From positions 1 through 64,000 of the forward strand of contig NZ_JALHMP010000020.1 in assembly GCF_022843985.1 (NCBI RefSeq): a stretch of 64,000 nt of DNA, in the 5' to 3' direction. The position numbers and the translations under genes are program-made. This DNA comes from Phreatobacter sp. (GTDB lineage: Bacteria; Pseudomonadota; Alphaproteobacteria; Rhizobiales; Phreatobacteraceae). Shown here piece after piece: positions 21,654-30,997 of the stretch (positions are counted from its first letter, which is position 1; every line of letters begins with the position of its first letter). Under the pieces are notes generated by a model, which was given only the letters and a program-made list of their open reading frames with translations, had not been told where the DNA came from and ran no database searches.

Positions 21654-22996
21654 TGCATCCGACCCCCTTGACCTGGTTCCAGATCATCCGCCTCGGCCTC
21701 GTCCAGACGGCTCTCGGCGGCATCGTGGTGCTGACGACATCGACGGTGAACCGCGTCATGGTGGTCGAACTCGCCCTCCCCGCCATGCTCCCGGGCGCTC
21801 TCGTCGCCTGGCATTACTGCCTGCAGATCCTCAGGCCGCGCTTCGGCTACGGTGCCGACCAGGGACGGCGCATGACCCCCTGGATCATCGGCGGCATGGC
21901 GGTCCTGGCCATCGGCGGGAGCCTGGCTGCCGTCGCCACTGCGGTAATGGCGGCTTCCTGGGCCGCTGGTCTCGCCCTTGCCATCATCGCCTTCACCCTG
22001 ATCGGCGCCGGTGCCGGTGCCGCGGGCACCTCGCTGCTGGCGATGCTGGCGAAGCGCGCCGCGCCGCAGCGGCGACCGGCCGCCGCCACCATCGTGTGGA
22101 TGATGATGATCGCCGGCTTCGCCATCACCGCCATCGTCGCCGGGGCCTTCCTCGATCCCTTCTCGCTCGACCGCCTCGTCATCGTTTCGACCGCCGTCAG
22201 CGTCATCGCCCTCGTCCTCGCCATCGTCGCAGTGACCGGGATCGAGGGCCCCGGCGAGGCTCCGCAGGTCCCCGTCGAGACCAAGTACGGCTGCGGCTTT
22301 CCCGTTGCGCTGGCCCAAGTCTGGGCCGAACCCAGGGCCCGCCTCTTCACCATCTTCATCTTCGTCTCGATGCTGGCCTTCTCCGGCCAGGACCTCATTC
22401 TCGAGCCCTATGCCGGTCTCGTCTTCGGCCTGACGCCGGGGGCGACGACCACGCTGTCCGGACTGCAGAACGGCGGCGTTCTCGCCGGCATGGTGACGGT
22501 CGCGCTGGCCGGCACCTTCCTGCGCCATGACGGCCCGGGTTCGCCCAAATTGTGGATGATCCTCGGCTGCCTGATGTCAGCTCTGACCCTCGGCGGCCTC
22601 GCCGTCGGCGGCTGGCTCGCGACCGACTGGCCGCTGCGGCTCAACATCGTCCTGCTCGGCTATGCCAACGGCGTCTATGCCGGCGCCGCCATCGCCACGA
22701 TGATGACACTCGCCGGTGCCGGCGCCGAGCGGCGGGAAGGGACCCGGATGGGAATCTGGGGCGCCTCGCAGGCCATCGCCTTCGGCATCGGCGGGTTCCT
22801 GGGAACCGTCGCCGTCGATGCGCTGCGCGCCATCACAGGATCCAGCCTTCTCGCCTATGGCAGCGTCTTCGCCGTCGAGAGCCTGCTCTTTCTCATCGCT
22901 GCGGCCCTCGCCTTCCGCATTGTCGCAATGTCGGCCGCGCCCGCGGCCCCGCAGGAAACGCAGTCCGGATCTCAACTCGCACTCGGAGTGGGCTAG
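21653..22996 (+). CDS. PucC-family MFS protein (Bch2/ORF428 type)
   Basis: A 447-residue polytopic membrane protein with about 12 helices, related to LhaA and PucC. Signatures are TSTVNRVMVVELALPA near residue 30 and DLILEPYAGLVFGLTPG in the middle. In related clusters this member, called bch2 or orf428, lies between bchG and bchP; here it directly precedes bchP. The role is probably handling bacteriochlorophyll during complex assembly. gggagg upstream favours the second of two adjacent ATGs. Confidence 0.85.
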   Translation: MHPTPLTWFQIIRLGLVQTALGGIVVLTTSTVNRVMVVELALPAMLPGALVAWHYCLQILRPRFGYGADQGRRMTPWIIGGMAVLAIGGSLAAVATAVMAASWAAGLALAIIAFTLIGAGAGAAGTSLLAMLAKRAAPQRRPAAATIVWMMMIAGFAITAIVAGAFLDPFSLDRLVIVSTAVSVIALVLAIVAVTGIEGPGEAPQVPVETKYGCGFPVALAQVWAEPRARLFTIFIFVSMLAFSGQDLILEPYAGLVFGLTPGATTTLSGLQNGGVLAGMVTVALAGTFLRHDGPGSPKLWMILGCLMSALTLGGLAVGGWLATDWPLRLNIVLLGYANGVYAGAAIATMMTLAGAGAERREGTRMGIWGASQAIAFGIGGFLGTVAVDALRAITGSSLLAYGSVFAVESLLFLIAAALAFRIVAMSAAPAAPQETQSGSQLALGVG

Positions 22997-23000
22997 AACC

Positions 23001-24203
23001 ATGGAAACGCGCCGTCACTATGATGTCGTCGTCGTCGGCGGCGGCCCCGCCGGTGCGACGGCTGCCGCCGATCTCGCCGCGCGCGGTCGCTCGGTCCTGC
23101 TGCTCGACCGCGCCGGACGGATCAAACCCTGCGGTGGCGCCATTCCTCCGCGGCTTGTCCGCGACTACGCCATCCCCGAGGAGATCATCTGCGCGCGGAT
23201 CAACTGCGCCCGGATCGTCGCGCCTTCCGCCAAGCATGTCGACATGCATATCGACGGCGGCTATGTCGCGATGGTCGACCGCGAGGTCTTCGACGAGTTC
23301 CTGCGCGAGCGTGCCGAGGCCGCAGGCGCCGAGCGGCAAACCGGCCGCTTCCTGCGGATTTCGCGCGATGCCGGCGCCCATGCGATCGTGCATTTCCGCA
23401 GCGGCTCGGAAGCGGGCGGCGACATCGTCGATGATTGCGTCTCGGCCCGCCTCGTCATCGGGGCCGACGGCGCCAATTCCCTCGTTGCCCGCCAGGAAAT
23501 CGCTGGCGGCGACAGGATGCCCTGCGTCTTCGCCTACCACGAGATCGTCAGGTCGCCGGACGCCTCCGACATCACCTTCGACCCCCGCCGCTGCGACGTC
23601 CATTATGACGGCCGCTACTCGCCCGACTTCTACAGCTGGGTCTTTCCGCACGGCAAGACCGCGAGCATCGGCACCGGCACCTATCACAAGGGTTTCGGCC
23701 TGCGGGAATCCGTCGCCGCCTTCCGCAAAAGGACCGGGCTGGACCAACTGGAAACCATCCGCCGCGAGGGGGCGCCGATTCCGCTGAAGCCGCTCAAGCG
23801 CTGGGACAACGGGCGCGACGTCATTGTCACCGGCGATGCGGCGGGCGTCGTCGCGCCGGCCTCCGGCGAGGGCATCTACTACGCGATGGCCTCGGCGACG
23901 CGGGTGGCGGAGGCCGTCGAGGAGACCCTGCGCACCGGCCAGGTGCGGGCGCTGGCGACGGCGCGCAAGCGCTTCATGAAGTCGCACGGGCGGGTCTTTC
24001 TCATCCTCGGGATCATGCAGTGGTTCTGGTACCGCAACGACCGGCTGCGAGAGCGCTTCGTCTCGATCTGCGCCGACAAGGACGTGCAGCGTCTCACCTG
24101 GGAATCCTACATGAACAAGGAACTGGTCCGGCAAAGCCCGGTCGCCCATGTGCGCATCTTCTTCAAGGATCTCGGCCACCTGCTCGGACTGGCACGCACA
24201 TGA
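23001..24203 (+). CDS. bchP: Geranylgeranyl reductase
   Basis: FAD-dependent reductase of 400 residues that saturates the geranylgeranyl tail of bacteriochlorophyll to phytyl. The N-terminal dinucleotide fold is VVVVGGGPAGATAAADLA, followed by the family motif KPCGGAIPP; the second FAD motif is VIVTGDAAGVVAPASGEGI. It starts 4 bases after the previous gene and its stop overlaps the tspO start. Confidence 0.95.
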   Translation: METRRHYDVVVVGGGPAGATAAADLAARGRSVLLLDRAGRIKPCGGAIPPRLVRDYAIPEEIICARINCARIVAPSAKHVDMHIDGGYVAMVDREVFDEFLRERAEAAGAERQTGRFLRISRDAGAHAIVHFRSGSEAGGDIVDDCVSARLVIGADGANSLVARQEIAGGDRMPCVFAYHEIVRSPDASDITFDPRRCDVHYDGRYSPDFYSWVFPHGKTASIGTGTYHKGFGLRESVAAFRKRTGLDQLETIRREGAPIPLKPLKRWDNGRDVIVTGDAAGVVAPASGEGIYYAMASATRVAEAVEETLRTGQVRALATARKRFMKSHGRVFLILGIMQWFWYRNDRLRERFVSICADKDVQRLTWESYMNKELVRQSPVAHVRIFFKDLGHLLGLART

Positions 24204-24703
24204 TGCAGGACCTCATCGACGACTGGGCGGTGATCGCTGTCGCGGCGACGGGGACGCTGATCGTCGCCATTGTCGGCGGCATGCTGACCGAGATCGGCCC
24301 CTGGTACCGCTCGCTGACCTTTCCCGCCTGGAAGCCGCCGGACTGGGCCTTCGGCCCGATCTGGACCACCATTCTGACGCTGGCGGCGATTTCCATCGTC
24401 CTCGCCTGGAACGCGGCACAGACGCCGGCCGACCGCATCCTCGTCGTGGCGCTGTTTGTCCTCAACGGCCTGCTGAACATCGGCTGGAACCTGCTGTTCT
24501 TCAAGATGCGCCGGCCGGACCTCGCCCTCATCGAGGTGGCGTTCCTCTGGCTGTCCATCCTGGCGCTGATCGTCGCCCTGTTTCCCATCCACCGGCTCGC
24601 GAGCCTGCTCCTGGTCCCCTACCTGGTCTGGGTCGGCACCGCCGCCTTTCTCAACCTTCGGATCGTCCGGCTCAACGCCCCCTTTTCGGGGGCTGGAGCG
24701 TGA
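24200..24703 (+). CDS. tspO: TspO/MBR-family membrane protein (CrtK)
   Basis: A 167-residue protein with five hydrophobic segments. The aromatic-rich family motif is PWYRSLTFPAWKPPDWAFGP, and LNGLLNIGWNLLFF and LWLSILALI follow in order. In Rhodobacter sphaeroides TspO (formerly CrtK) sits in the crt cluster, binds tetrapyrroles and tunes photosynthesis gene expression with oxygen. The start overlaps the bchP stop (ATGATG). No clear ribosome site is seen, consistent with coupled translation. Confidence 0.9.
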   Translation: MMQDLIDDWAVIAVAATGTLIVAIVGGMLTEIGPWYRSLTFPAWKPPDWAFGPIWTTILTLAAISIVLAWNAAQTPADRILVVALFVLNGLLNIGWNLLFFKMRRPDLALIEVAFLWLSILALIVALFPIHRLASLLLVPYLVWVGTAAFLNLRIVRLNAPFSGAGA

Positions 24704-24729
24704 GGTCCCAGCGCCACCGGGAGGTGCCC

Positions 24730-25725
24730 ATGCTGCGTCGAGAACAGCTCACCGTCGTGCTGGCCAGCCCGCGCGGCTTCTGCGCCGGCGTGGTGCGCGC
24801 CATCGAGATCGTCGAGCGCGCCCTGGCCCTCTACGGGCCGCCCGTCTATGTGCGCCACGAGATCGTCCACAACCGGCACGTGGTCGCCCGCCTGTCACGC
24901 CGCGGCGCCGTCTTCGTCGAGGATATCGACGCCATTCCGCCTGGCGCCGTCACGGTGTTCAGCGCCCATGGCGTCTCGCAGGCGGTGGAGGAGGAGGCGC
25001 GCCAGCGCGGCCTCGACGTCATCGACGCGACCTGCCCCCTCGTCAGCAAGGTGCATCGCCAGGGTCGCCGTTTCGCCGAGAAGGGCTACAGCGTCCTGCT
25101 CGTCGGCCATGAGGGCCATGCCGAGGTGGAGGGCACGCGCGGGCAGGTGCCCGGCGGCGTCACGGTGGTCGGCACGGTGGACGACGTGGCGGCCGTGCAG
25201 GTCGCCGATCCCATGCGGGTCGCCTATGTGACCCAGACGACGCTGAGCGTCGACGATACGCGCCAGGTGGTGGATGCGGTCAAGGCGCGCTTCCCGGCGG
25301 CCGTCGGGCCCGAACTCGACGACATCTGCTATGCGACGCAGAACCGGCAGACGGCGGTCTCGCTCCTGGTCGACGACGTCGACCTGCTGCTCGTGCTCGG
25401 ATCGCGCAACAGCTCCAATTCCAACCGTCTCTGCGAGATCGGCCGCAAGGCCGGCATCGCCGCCCATCTGATCGATGATGCCTCGGAGATCGATCCGTCC
25501 TGGCTCGACGGCGTCAGCCGCGTCGGCATCACCGCAGGGGCATCCGCGCCGGAGGACCTCGTCCAGGCGCTGATCGAACGCCTGTCGGACATGCGGGAGG
25601 TTACCGTCGAGACGGTTGGCGACATCCGGGAGACCATCGAGTTCCGCCTGCCCCAGTCGCTGCAGGCGGCCATCCGCGAACGGGAGTCCTCGGCCTCGCA
25701 CGCGCCAGCATCAAGGAGCCTGTGA
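24730..25725 (+). CDS. ispH: 4-hydroxy-3-methylbut-2-enyl diphosphate reductase
   Basis: Iron-sulfur enzyme of the last MEP step, giving IPP and DMAPP. At 331 residues it has family length. The three cluster cysteines are in PRGFCAGVVRAI, DATCPLVSKVH and DDICYATQNRQ; the catalytic glutamate region is TQTTLSVDDT and NSSNSNRL is the substrate-binding SxN motif. gggagg precedes the ATG. It stands where many clusters carry idi, which is not found here. Confidence 0.95.
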   Translation: MLRREQLTVVLASPRGFCAGVVRAIEIVERALALYGPPVYVRHEIVHNRHVVARLSRRGAVFVEDIDAIPPGAVTVFSAHGVSQAVEEEARQRGLDVIDATCPLVSKVHRQGRRFAEKGYSVLLVGHEGHAEVEGTRGQVPGGVTVVGTVDDVAAVQVADPMRVAYVTQTTLSVDDTRQVVDAVKARFPAAVGPELDDICYATQNRQTAVSLLVDDVDLLLVLGSRNSSNSNRLCEIGRKAGIAAHLIDDASEIDPSWLDGVSRVGITAGASAPEDLVQALIERLSDMREVTVETVGDIRETIEFRLPQSLQAAIRERESSASHAPASRSL

Positions 25726-25726
25726 G

Positions 25727-26755
25727 ATGGGCATCCCCTTTCCCTTCACTGCCATCGTCGGCCAGGCCGAGATGAAACAGGCCCTGCTGATCGCCGCCGT
25801 CGATCCCGGCATCGGCGGCGTGCTGATCACCGGCGACCGCGGCACCGGCAAGTCGACGGCGGTGCGCGGCCTCGCCGCCGTCCTGCCGTCCATGAAGGTC
25901 GTGGCGGGCTGTCCCTATCGCTGCAGCCCTGATTCACCGACCACCGGCTGCCCCCATTGCAGCGAGGCCTTTCCGGCGGGACGCGGGCGCAAGAGCGCAG
26001 TGGAACCTGTCCGCGTCGTCGACCTGCCGCTCGGCGCGACGGAGGACCGTGTCGTCGGCGCCCTCGACATCGAGCAGGCGCTGGTCCACGGCCGAAAGCG
26101 CTTCGAACCCGGGCTCCTGGCCCGCGCCCATCGTGGCTTCCTCTATATCGACGAGGTCAATCTCCTGGAGGATCACCTCGTCGACCTGCTGCTCGACGTC
26201 GCCGCCTCCGGCGAAAACATCGTCGAGCGCGAGGGCCTGAGCATCCGCCATCCCGCCCGCTTCGTGCTGGTCGGCAGCGGCAATCCTGAAGAGGGCGAGT
26301 TGCGCCCGCAGCTCCTCGACCGCTTCGGCCTGTCGGTCGAGGTCACATCGCCGGACGATATCGCGCTGCGGATCGAGGCGGTGAAGCGGCGCGAATGGTT
26401 CGATCGCGATCCGGACGCCTTCGTCGCGGCCTGGGCCCGCGAGGAGAAGCGGCTGCGCAGCCAGATCGCCGCGGCCCGGCTCCGGCTGCCCGCGATCGAC
26501 GTGACGGACATGATGCGCCATGCCATCGCCGCGCTCTGCATCAAGCTGGGCACGGACGGCCTGCGCGGCGAACTGACGCTGATCCGCGCCGCGCGGGCGG
26601 TGGCAGCCCTCGCCGGCGCCGATGCGGTGCAGCCGAACCACCTCCGGCAGGTCGCGCCGCTCGCCCTGCGCCATCGGCTGCGGCGCAATCCCATGGACGA
26701 GGCCGGTTCGCGCCTCAGGGTCGAACGCGCCGTCGCGGAGGCATGGGCGGCATGA
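25727..26755 (+). CDS. bchI: Magnesium chelatase subunit I
   Basis: AAA+ ATPase of 342 residues that powers magnesium insertion into protoporphyrin IX together with BchD and BchH. Walker A is GDRGTGKSTAVR, Walker B is FLYIDEVNLL, and the arginine-finger region is RPQLLDRFGLSVEV. A four-cysteine segment (CPYRCSPDSPTTGCPHC) is normal in this family. It begins one base after the ispH stop and overlaps bchD by four bases. Confidence 0.96.
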   Translation: MGIPFPFTAIVGQAEMKQALLIAAVDPGIGGVLITGDRGTGKSTAVRGLAAVLPSMKVVAGCPYRCSPDSPTTGCPHCSEAFPAGRGRKSAVEPVRVVDLPLGATEDRVVGALDIEQALVHGRKRFEPGLLARAHRGFLYIDEVNLLEDHLVDLLLDVAASGENIVEREGLSIRHPARFVLVGSGNPEEGELRPQLLDRFGLSVEVTSPDDIALRIEAVKRREWFDRDPDAFVAAWAREEKRLRSQIAAARLRLPAIDVTDMMRHAIAALCIKLGTDGLRGELTLIRAARAVAALAGADAVQPNHLRQVAPLALRHRLRRNPMDEAGSRLRVERAVAEAWAA

Positions 26756-28554
26756 CCGACACCTCCGCAGCCGACGACCGACAGGGCGATCCGCGTGCCG
26801 CGGCGGCCCTCGCCGCCGCCGCGCTGCTGGCCGTGGATCCGCACGGGCTGGGCGGCGTGCGGCTGAAGGGGCCGGCAGGACCGATCCGGGATGCCTGGAT
26901 GGCCCGCCTGCACGCCTTCCTGGCGGCCGAAGCGCCGGTCGTCCGCATCCCGGCCCATGCCGGCGCCGGCCGGCTCCTCGGCGACATCGACCTCACCGCC
27001 ACGCTCGCCACCGGTCGCCCCGTCCGCGAGCGCGGGCTCCTCGCAGGCGCCGACGGCGGCATCCTCGAACTGCGCTCGGCCGAACGCATTGACCCGCAGA
27101 TCGCGGCGATCCTGTCGGCGGCCCTCGACCGCGGTGTCGCGGCCGTGGCGCGCGAGGGCTTCACCGGCACGCCCGCCTGCCGCTTCGGTCTGGTCGCCCT
27201 CGACGAGAGCGGCGACGACGATCCACCGCCACCGGTCGCCCTGGTCGAGAGGCTCGGCCTGCGGGTCGATCTCAGCGTTTTCGGCGCGCTGGTCCCGCCC
27301 GTTCCGGCCCAGCAGGACCTCTCCGCAGCACGGGCGCGGCTGCCGGGCGTCACGGTGGGCGCGGACATGGTGGAAGCGCTGGTGCGAACCGGGGAGGCTC
27401 TGGGCGTCAGGTCCGAACGCGCCGTCATCCTCGCCGTCCGCGCCGCCCGCGCCGCCGCCGCGCTGGCCGGCAGGCCGATGGTCGCCGAGGCGGATGCCGA
27501 ACTCGCTGCCGTCCTCACCCTCGCACCACGGGCGACACGCCGGCCCGCGCCGCAACAGGAGCCGGCGCCCGCACCCGATCCGGCGGAGGACGCGCAGCAG
27601 GACCGTGCGCCGGAGACCGACGACCGGAACGATGCGCAGCCGCCGAGCGATGGTGGCGGGCGCATGGAGGATCGCGTCCTCGCGGCGGCGACGGCCGCCC
27701 TTCCACCGCATCTCCTCGACCTGCTCACCGGCCAGGACAGCATGCGACGGGGTGCAACGCCCGCCGCCGGACGCAGAAACCGGAACGAGCAGGCTGCCCA
27801 GCGCGGCCGGCAGATCGGCAGCGCGGCCGGTGACCCGCGCCGCGGACCGCGCCTCGATCTCATCGCCACCCTGCGCGCCGCGGTTCCGTGGCAGAGGGTT
27901 AGGGCTCTCGGCGCGACAGGATCCGGCCTGCGGTTCCGCGCGTCGGACCTGCGCGTGCGGCGCTACCGCGTCCACAAGGGCTGCACCACGATCTTCTGCG
28001 TCGATGCCTCCGGATCGGCTGCTCTCGACCGTCTTGCCGAGGCCAAGGGCGCCGTCGAGCAGATGCTCGCCAGTTGCTATGTGCGCCGCGACGAGGTGGC
28101 CCTGGTGGCGTTCCGGGGCCGCGATGCCGAAATCGTCGTGCCGCCGACGCGCTCGCTGCAGCGCGCCCGCACCTGCCTCGCGGGGCTCCCCGGCGGCGGC
28201 GGCACGCCGCTGGCGGACGGCATCGCCACCGCTTGCCGGATGGCCCAGGAAACCGGCCTGCGCGGCCGCACCCCGACCCTCGTCGTCATCACCGACGGTC
28301 GCTCCAATGTCGGGTTCGGTGGCGTCACGGGGCGCGAGCGTGCCACGGCCGATGCCCTCTCGGCCGCCCGCGATGTCAGCGCGCAGGGGATCAGGGCCCT
28401 GCTGATCGACAGTTCCAGCCGTCCCGAGCCGCAGGCACGGGCACTGGCATCGACCATGGGGGCGCTCTACCTGCCCCTTCCCCATGCGGATGCCGCCATG
28501 CTCTATGGTGCGGTCCGGGCCGGCGCCGACGCGCTGATGGCGGTGCGGCCATGA
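26752..28554 (+). CDS. bchD: Magnesium chelatase subunit D
   Basis: Subunit of 600 residues forming the second AAA ring of the chelatase motor. The N-terminal AAA-like domain is degenerate and lacks a Walker A lysine loop, as expected. A proline/acidic linker lies near residues 260-305 (QQEPAPAPDPAEDAQ). The C-terminal integrin-I domain carries the metal-site motif DASGSAALDR and TDGRSNVGFGG. The ATG at 26752 overlaps the bchI stop; an ATG at 26743 is also in frame. Confidence 0.95.
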   Translation: MTDTSAADDRQGDPRAAAALAAAALLAVDPHGLGGVRLKGPAGPIRDAWMARLHAFLAAEAPVVRIPAHAGAGRLLGDIDLTATLATGRPVRERGLLAGADGGILELRSAERIDPQIAAILSAALDRGVAAVAREGFTGTPACRFGLVALDESGDDDPPPPVALVERLGLRVDLSVFGALVPPVPAQQDLSAARARLPGVTVGADMVEALVRTGEALGVRSERAVILAVRAARAAAALAGRPMVAEADAELAAVLTLAPRATRRPAPQQEPAPAPDPAEDAQQDRAPETDDRNDAQPPSDGGGRMEDRVLAAATAALPPHLLDLLTGQDSMRRGATPAAGRRNRNEQAAQRGRQIGSAAGDPRRGPRLDLIATLRAAVPWQRVRALGATGSGLRFRASDLRVRRYRVHKGCTTIFCVDASGSAALDRLAEAKGAVEQMLASCYVRRDEVALVAFRGRDAEIVVPPTRSLQRARTCLAGLPGGGGTPLADGIATACRMAQETGLRGRTPTLVVITDGRSNVGFGGVTGRERATADALSAARDVSAQGIRALLIDSSSRPEPQARALASTMGALYLPLPHADAAMLYGAVRAGADALMAVRP

Positions 28555-29471
28555 AGAAGACGCTGGACTGGCGGCGCGACGGCCCGACCTGGCCCGGCCA
28601 GGCGCATAGCCGCTTCGTCAAGGCCGCCGGGATCGACTGGCACGTCCAGGTTTCCGGTGCCGGGCCCGTCGTGCTGCTGCTGCACGGCACCGGCGCCTCG
28701 ACCCATTCCTGGCGCGGCCTCGCCCCGCTGCTGGCGACACGCTTCACCGTCATCGCGCCGGATCTTCCGGGCCATGCCTTCAGCCGGTCGCCGGAAGGCG
28801 CATCCCAGTCGCTGGCCGCCATGGCCACCGCGCTGGCCCGCCTGGTGAAGGAGATCGGCCAGCCTCCCGCCATCATTATCGGCCACTCGGCCGGGGCCGC
28901 CATCGCCGTCCAGATGGCGCTGGACGGCCTGCTCGCACCCAAGGCCATCATCAGCCTCAATGGCGCGCTGCGGCCGCTGGAGGGCTTCGCCAGCCGGTTC
29001 TTCCCGCCGATCGCGCGGCTGCTCGCCCTGCTGCCGATCGTCCCCAACATGTTCGCCTGGCGGGCGCGCGATCCCGGCGTCATCGAGGATCTTCTGAAGC
29101 AGACCGGTTCGCGCATCCCCGACGAGGACCGCGCCCGCTACCATCGGCTCGCCACCACCCCGTCCCATATCGCCGCCGCCCTGTCGATGATGGCGAGCTG
29201 GGATGTCGCCGCGCTGGAAAAGACCATGGCCCGGCTCACCCTGCCGCTTCTGCTGGTCGCCGGCACGGAGGACGGCATGGTCCCGGCGAGCGAGGCGACG
29301 GTCGTCGCGCGCAAGCTGGCGCAGGCCGAGGTCGCGAAGCTGAAGGGCCTCGGCCACCTCGCCCACGAGGAACAGCCTGCGCGCGTCGCCGCGGTGATCG
29401 GCGACTGGGTCGACCGCGTACTGCCGGCGGGCGCCGACGTCACGCCCTCTCTCGGAGCAGCCGCCCTATGA
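28551..29471 (+). CDS. bchO: Alpha/beta hydrolase BchO
   Basis: A 306-residue alpha/beta-hydrolase always found after bchI-bchD; a part in magnesium chelation is proposed but the reaction is not known. The oxyanion segment LLLHGTGASTHSW, nucleophile elbow GHSAGAA, acid region AGTEDGMVP and histidine GLGHLAHEEQP make a complete triad. The start overlaps the bchD stop and the stop overlaps crtI by four bases. Confidence 0.93.
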   Translation: MKKTLDWRRDGPTWPGQAHSRFVKAAGIDWHVQVSGAGPVVLLLHGTGASTHSWRGLAPLLATRFTVIAPDLPGHAFSRSPEGASQSLAAMATALARLVKEIGQPPAIIIGHSAGAAIAVQMALDGLLAPKAIISLNGALRPLEGFASRFFPPIARLLALLPIVPNMFAWRARDPGVIEDLLKQTGSRIPDEDRARYHRLATTPSHIAAALSMMASWDVAALEKTMARLTLPLLLVAGTEDGMVPASEATVVARKLAQAEVAKLKGLGHLAHEEQPARVAAVIGDWVDRVLPAGADVTPSLGAAAL

Positions 29472-30997
29472 CAGCGCCGGTCCGCCATCCCCTCCCCGTC
29501 GACGATCGCAGGCCCCATGCCATCGTGATCGGATCGGGGTTCGGCGGGCTCGCCGCGGCGATCCGGCTGTCGGTCCGAGGATACCGGGTCACCGTCCTCG
29601 AAAAACTCGACCAGGCCGGTGGCCGCGCCCGCGTCTTCCGCCAGGACGGCTTCACCTTCGATGCCGGCCCCACCATCGTCACCGCACCCTTCCTCTTCGA
29701 CGAATTATGGACGCTGTGCGGCAAGCGGCGCGCCGATCATGTCGATCTCGTGCCGCTGGAACCTTTCTACCGGCTGCGCTTCAACGACGGCTCGACGCTG
29801 GACTGCTCGGGCGATCCGGACGTGATGCGTGCCAACATCGCCCGCATCGCGCCGGGCGACGTCGCCGGTTACGACCGGTTCATGCGCCAGAGCGAGGAGA
29901 TCTGCCGGATCGGCTTCGAGCAGCTCGGCCATGTGCCCTTCGGCTCGGTTCTCGACATGCTGCGCGTCGCCCCGGACCTCATCCGCCTGTCGGGCCACCG
30001 TTCAGTGCACCATCTCGTCAGTCGCTACGTCAAGGATGAGCGCCTGCGCATCGCCTTGAGCTTCCACCCGCTCTTCGTCGGTGGCAATCCGTTCACGGCC
30101 AGCGCCATCTATGGCCTGATCGCCTTTCTCGAGCGGCGCTGGGGCGTTCATTTCGCCCGCGGCGGCACCGGCCGGCTGGTCTCGGGTCTCGTCGACCTGA
30201 TCGAGGGCCAGGGCGGCACCGTGCGTCTGGGCGCAGACGTCGCGCGCATCGTCGTCACCGATGGCCGCGCCACCGGGGTCGTGCTCGCCAGCGGCGAGGC
30301 GCTTCCCGCCGAGATCGTCGTGTCCAATGCCGATGTCGCCTGGACCTATGGCCGGCTGGTGCCTGAGGGTACGAGCCGGCGCTGGCGGCCGGCGAAGCTC
30401 GCGCGGGCGGCCTATTCGATGAGCCTCTTCGTCTGGTATTTCGGCACGGACCGGCAATATCCCGCGGTTCCCCACCACACCATCCTGCTCGGGCCACGCT
30501 ATCGTGACCTGCTGGACGACATCTTCCGGCGGAAGGTCCTCGCCGACGATTTCAGCCTCTACCTGCACCGCCCGACAGCGACAGACGACGGCCTCGCCCC
30601 GGCAGGCCACGACGCCTTTTATGTGCTGTCGCCGGTGCCCAATCTTCTGGGTGGCGAGGATTGGGCGACCATGGCCGAGACCTATCGCCGGCGGGTGGAA
30701 GCGCATCTGGAGGCAACGCTGCTTCCCGGACTCAGGGACCACATCGTCACGTCGCGCCTGCTGACGCCCGTCGATTTCCGCGACGAGCTGAACGCGCCGC
30801 ATGGCGCCGCGTTCAGCCTGGAGCCGGTTCTCACCCAGAGCGCCTGGTTCCGGCCGCACAACCGCTCCGAGGACATCGCCCATCTCTATCTGGTCGGCGC
30901 GGGAACCCATCCCGGCGCCGGCCTGCCGGGCGTCCTGTCCTCGGCCAAGATCCTCGACGAGGTCGTTCCCCATGCCAGTGCCTTCGCGACCCGATAA
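29468..30997 (+). CDS. crtI: Phytoene desaturase
   Basis: FAD enzyme of 509 residues introducing double bonds into phytoene to give neurosporene or lycopene. The Rossmann motif is VIGSGFGGLAAAIRLSVRGY; the C-terminal FAD motif is LVGAGTHPGAGLPGVLSSAK. With crtC, crtD and crtF but no crtA, a lycopene-to-spirilloxanthin route is likely. It overlaps crtB by 26 bases. Confidence 0.95.
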   Translation: MTAPVRHPLPVDDRRPHAIVIGSGFGGLAAAIRLSVRGYRVTVLEKLDQAGGRARVFRQDGFTFDAGPTIVTAPFLFDELWTLCGKRRADHVDLVPLEPFYRLRFNDGSTLDCSGDPDVMRANIARIAPGDVAGYDRFMRQSEEICRIGFEQLGHVPFGSVLDMLRVAPDLIRLSGHRSVHHLVSRYVKDERLRIALSFHPLFVGGNPFTASAIYGLIAFLERRWGVHFARGGTGRLVSGLVDLIEGQGGTVRLGADVARIVVTDGRATGVVLASGEALPAEIVVSNADVAWTYGRLVPEGTSRRWRPAKLARAAYSMSLFVWYFGTDRQYPAVPHHTILLGPRYRDLLDDIFRRKVLADDFSLYLHRPTATDDGLAPAGHDAFYVLSPVPNLLGGEDWATMAETYRRRVEAHLEATLLPGLRDHIVTSRLLTPVDFRDELNAPHGAAFSLEPVLTQSAWFRPHNRSEDIAHLYLVGAGTHPGAGLPGVLSSAKILDEVVPHASAFATR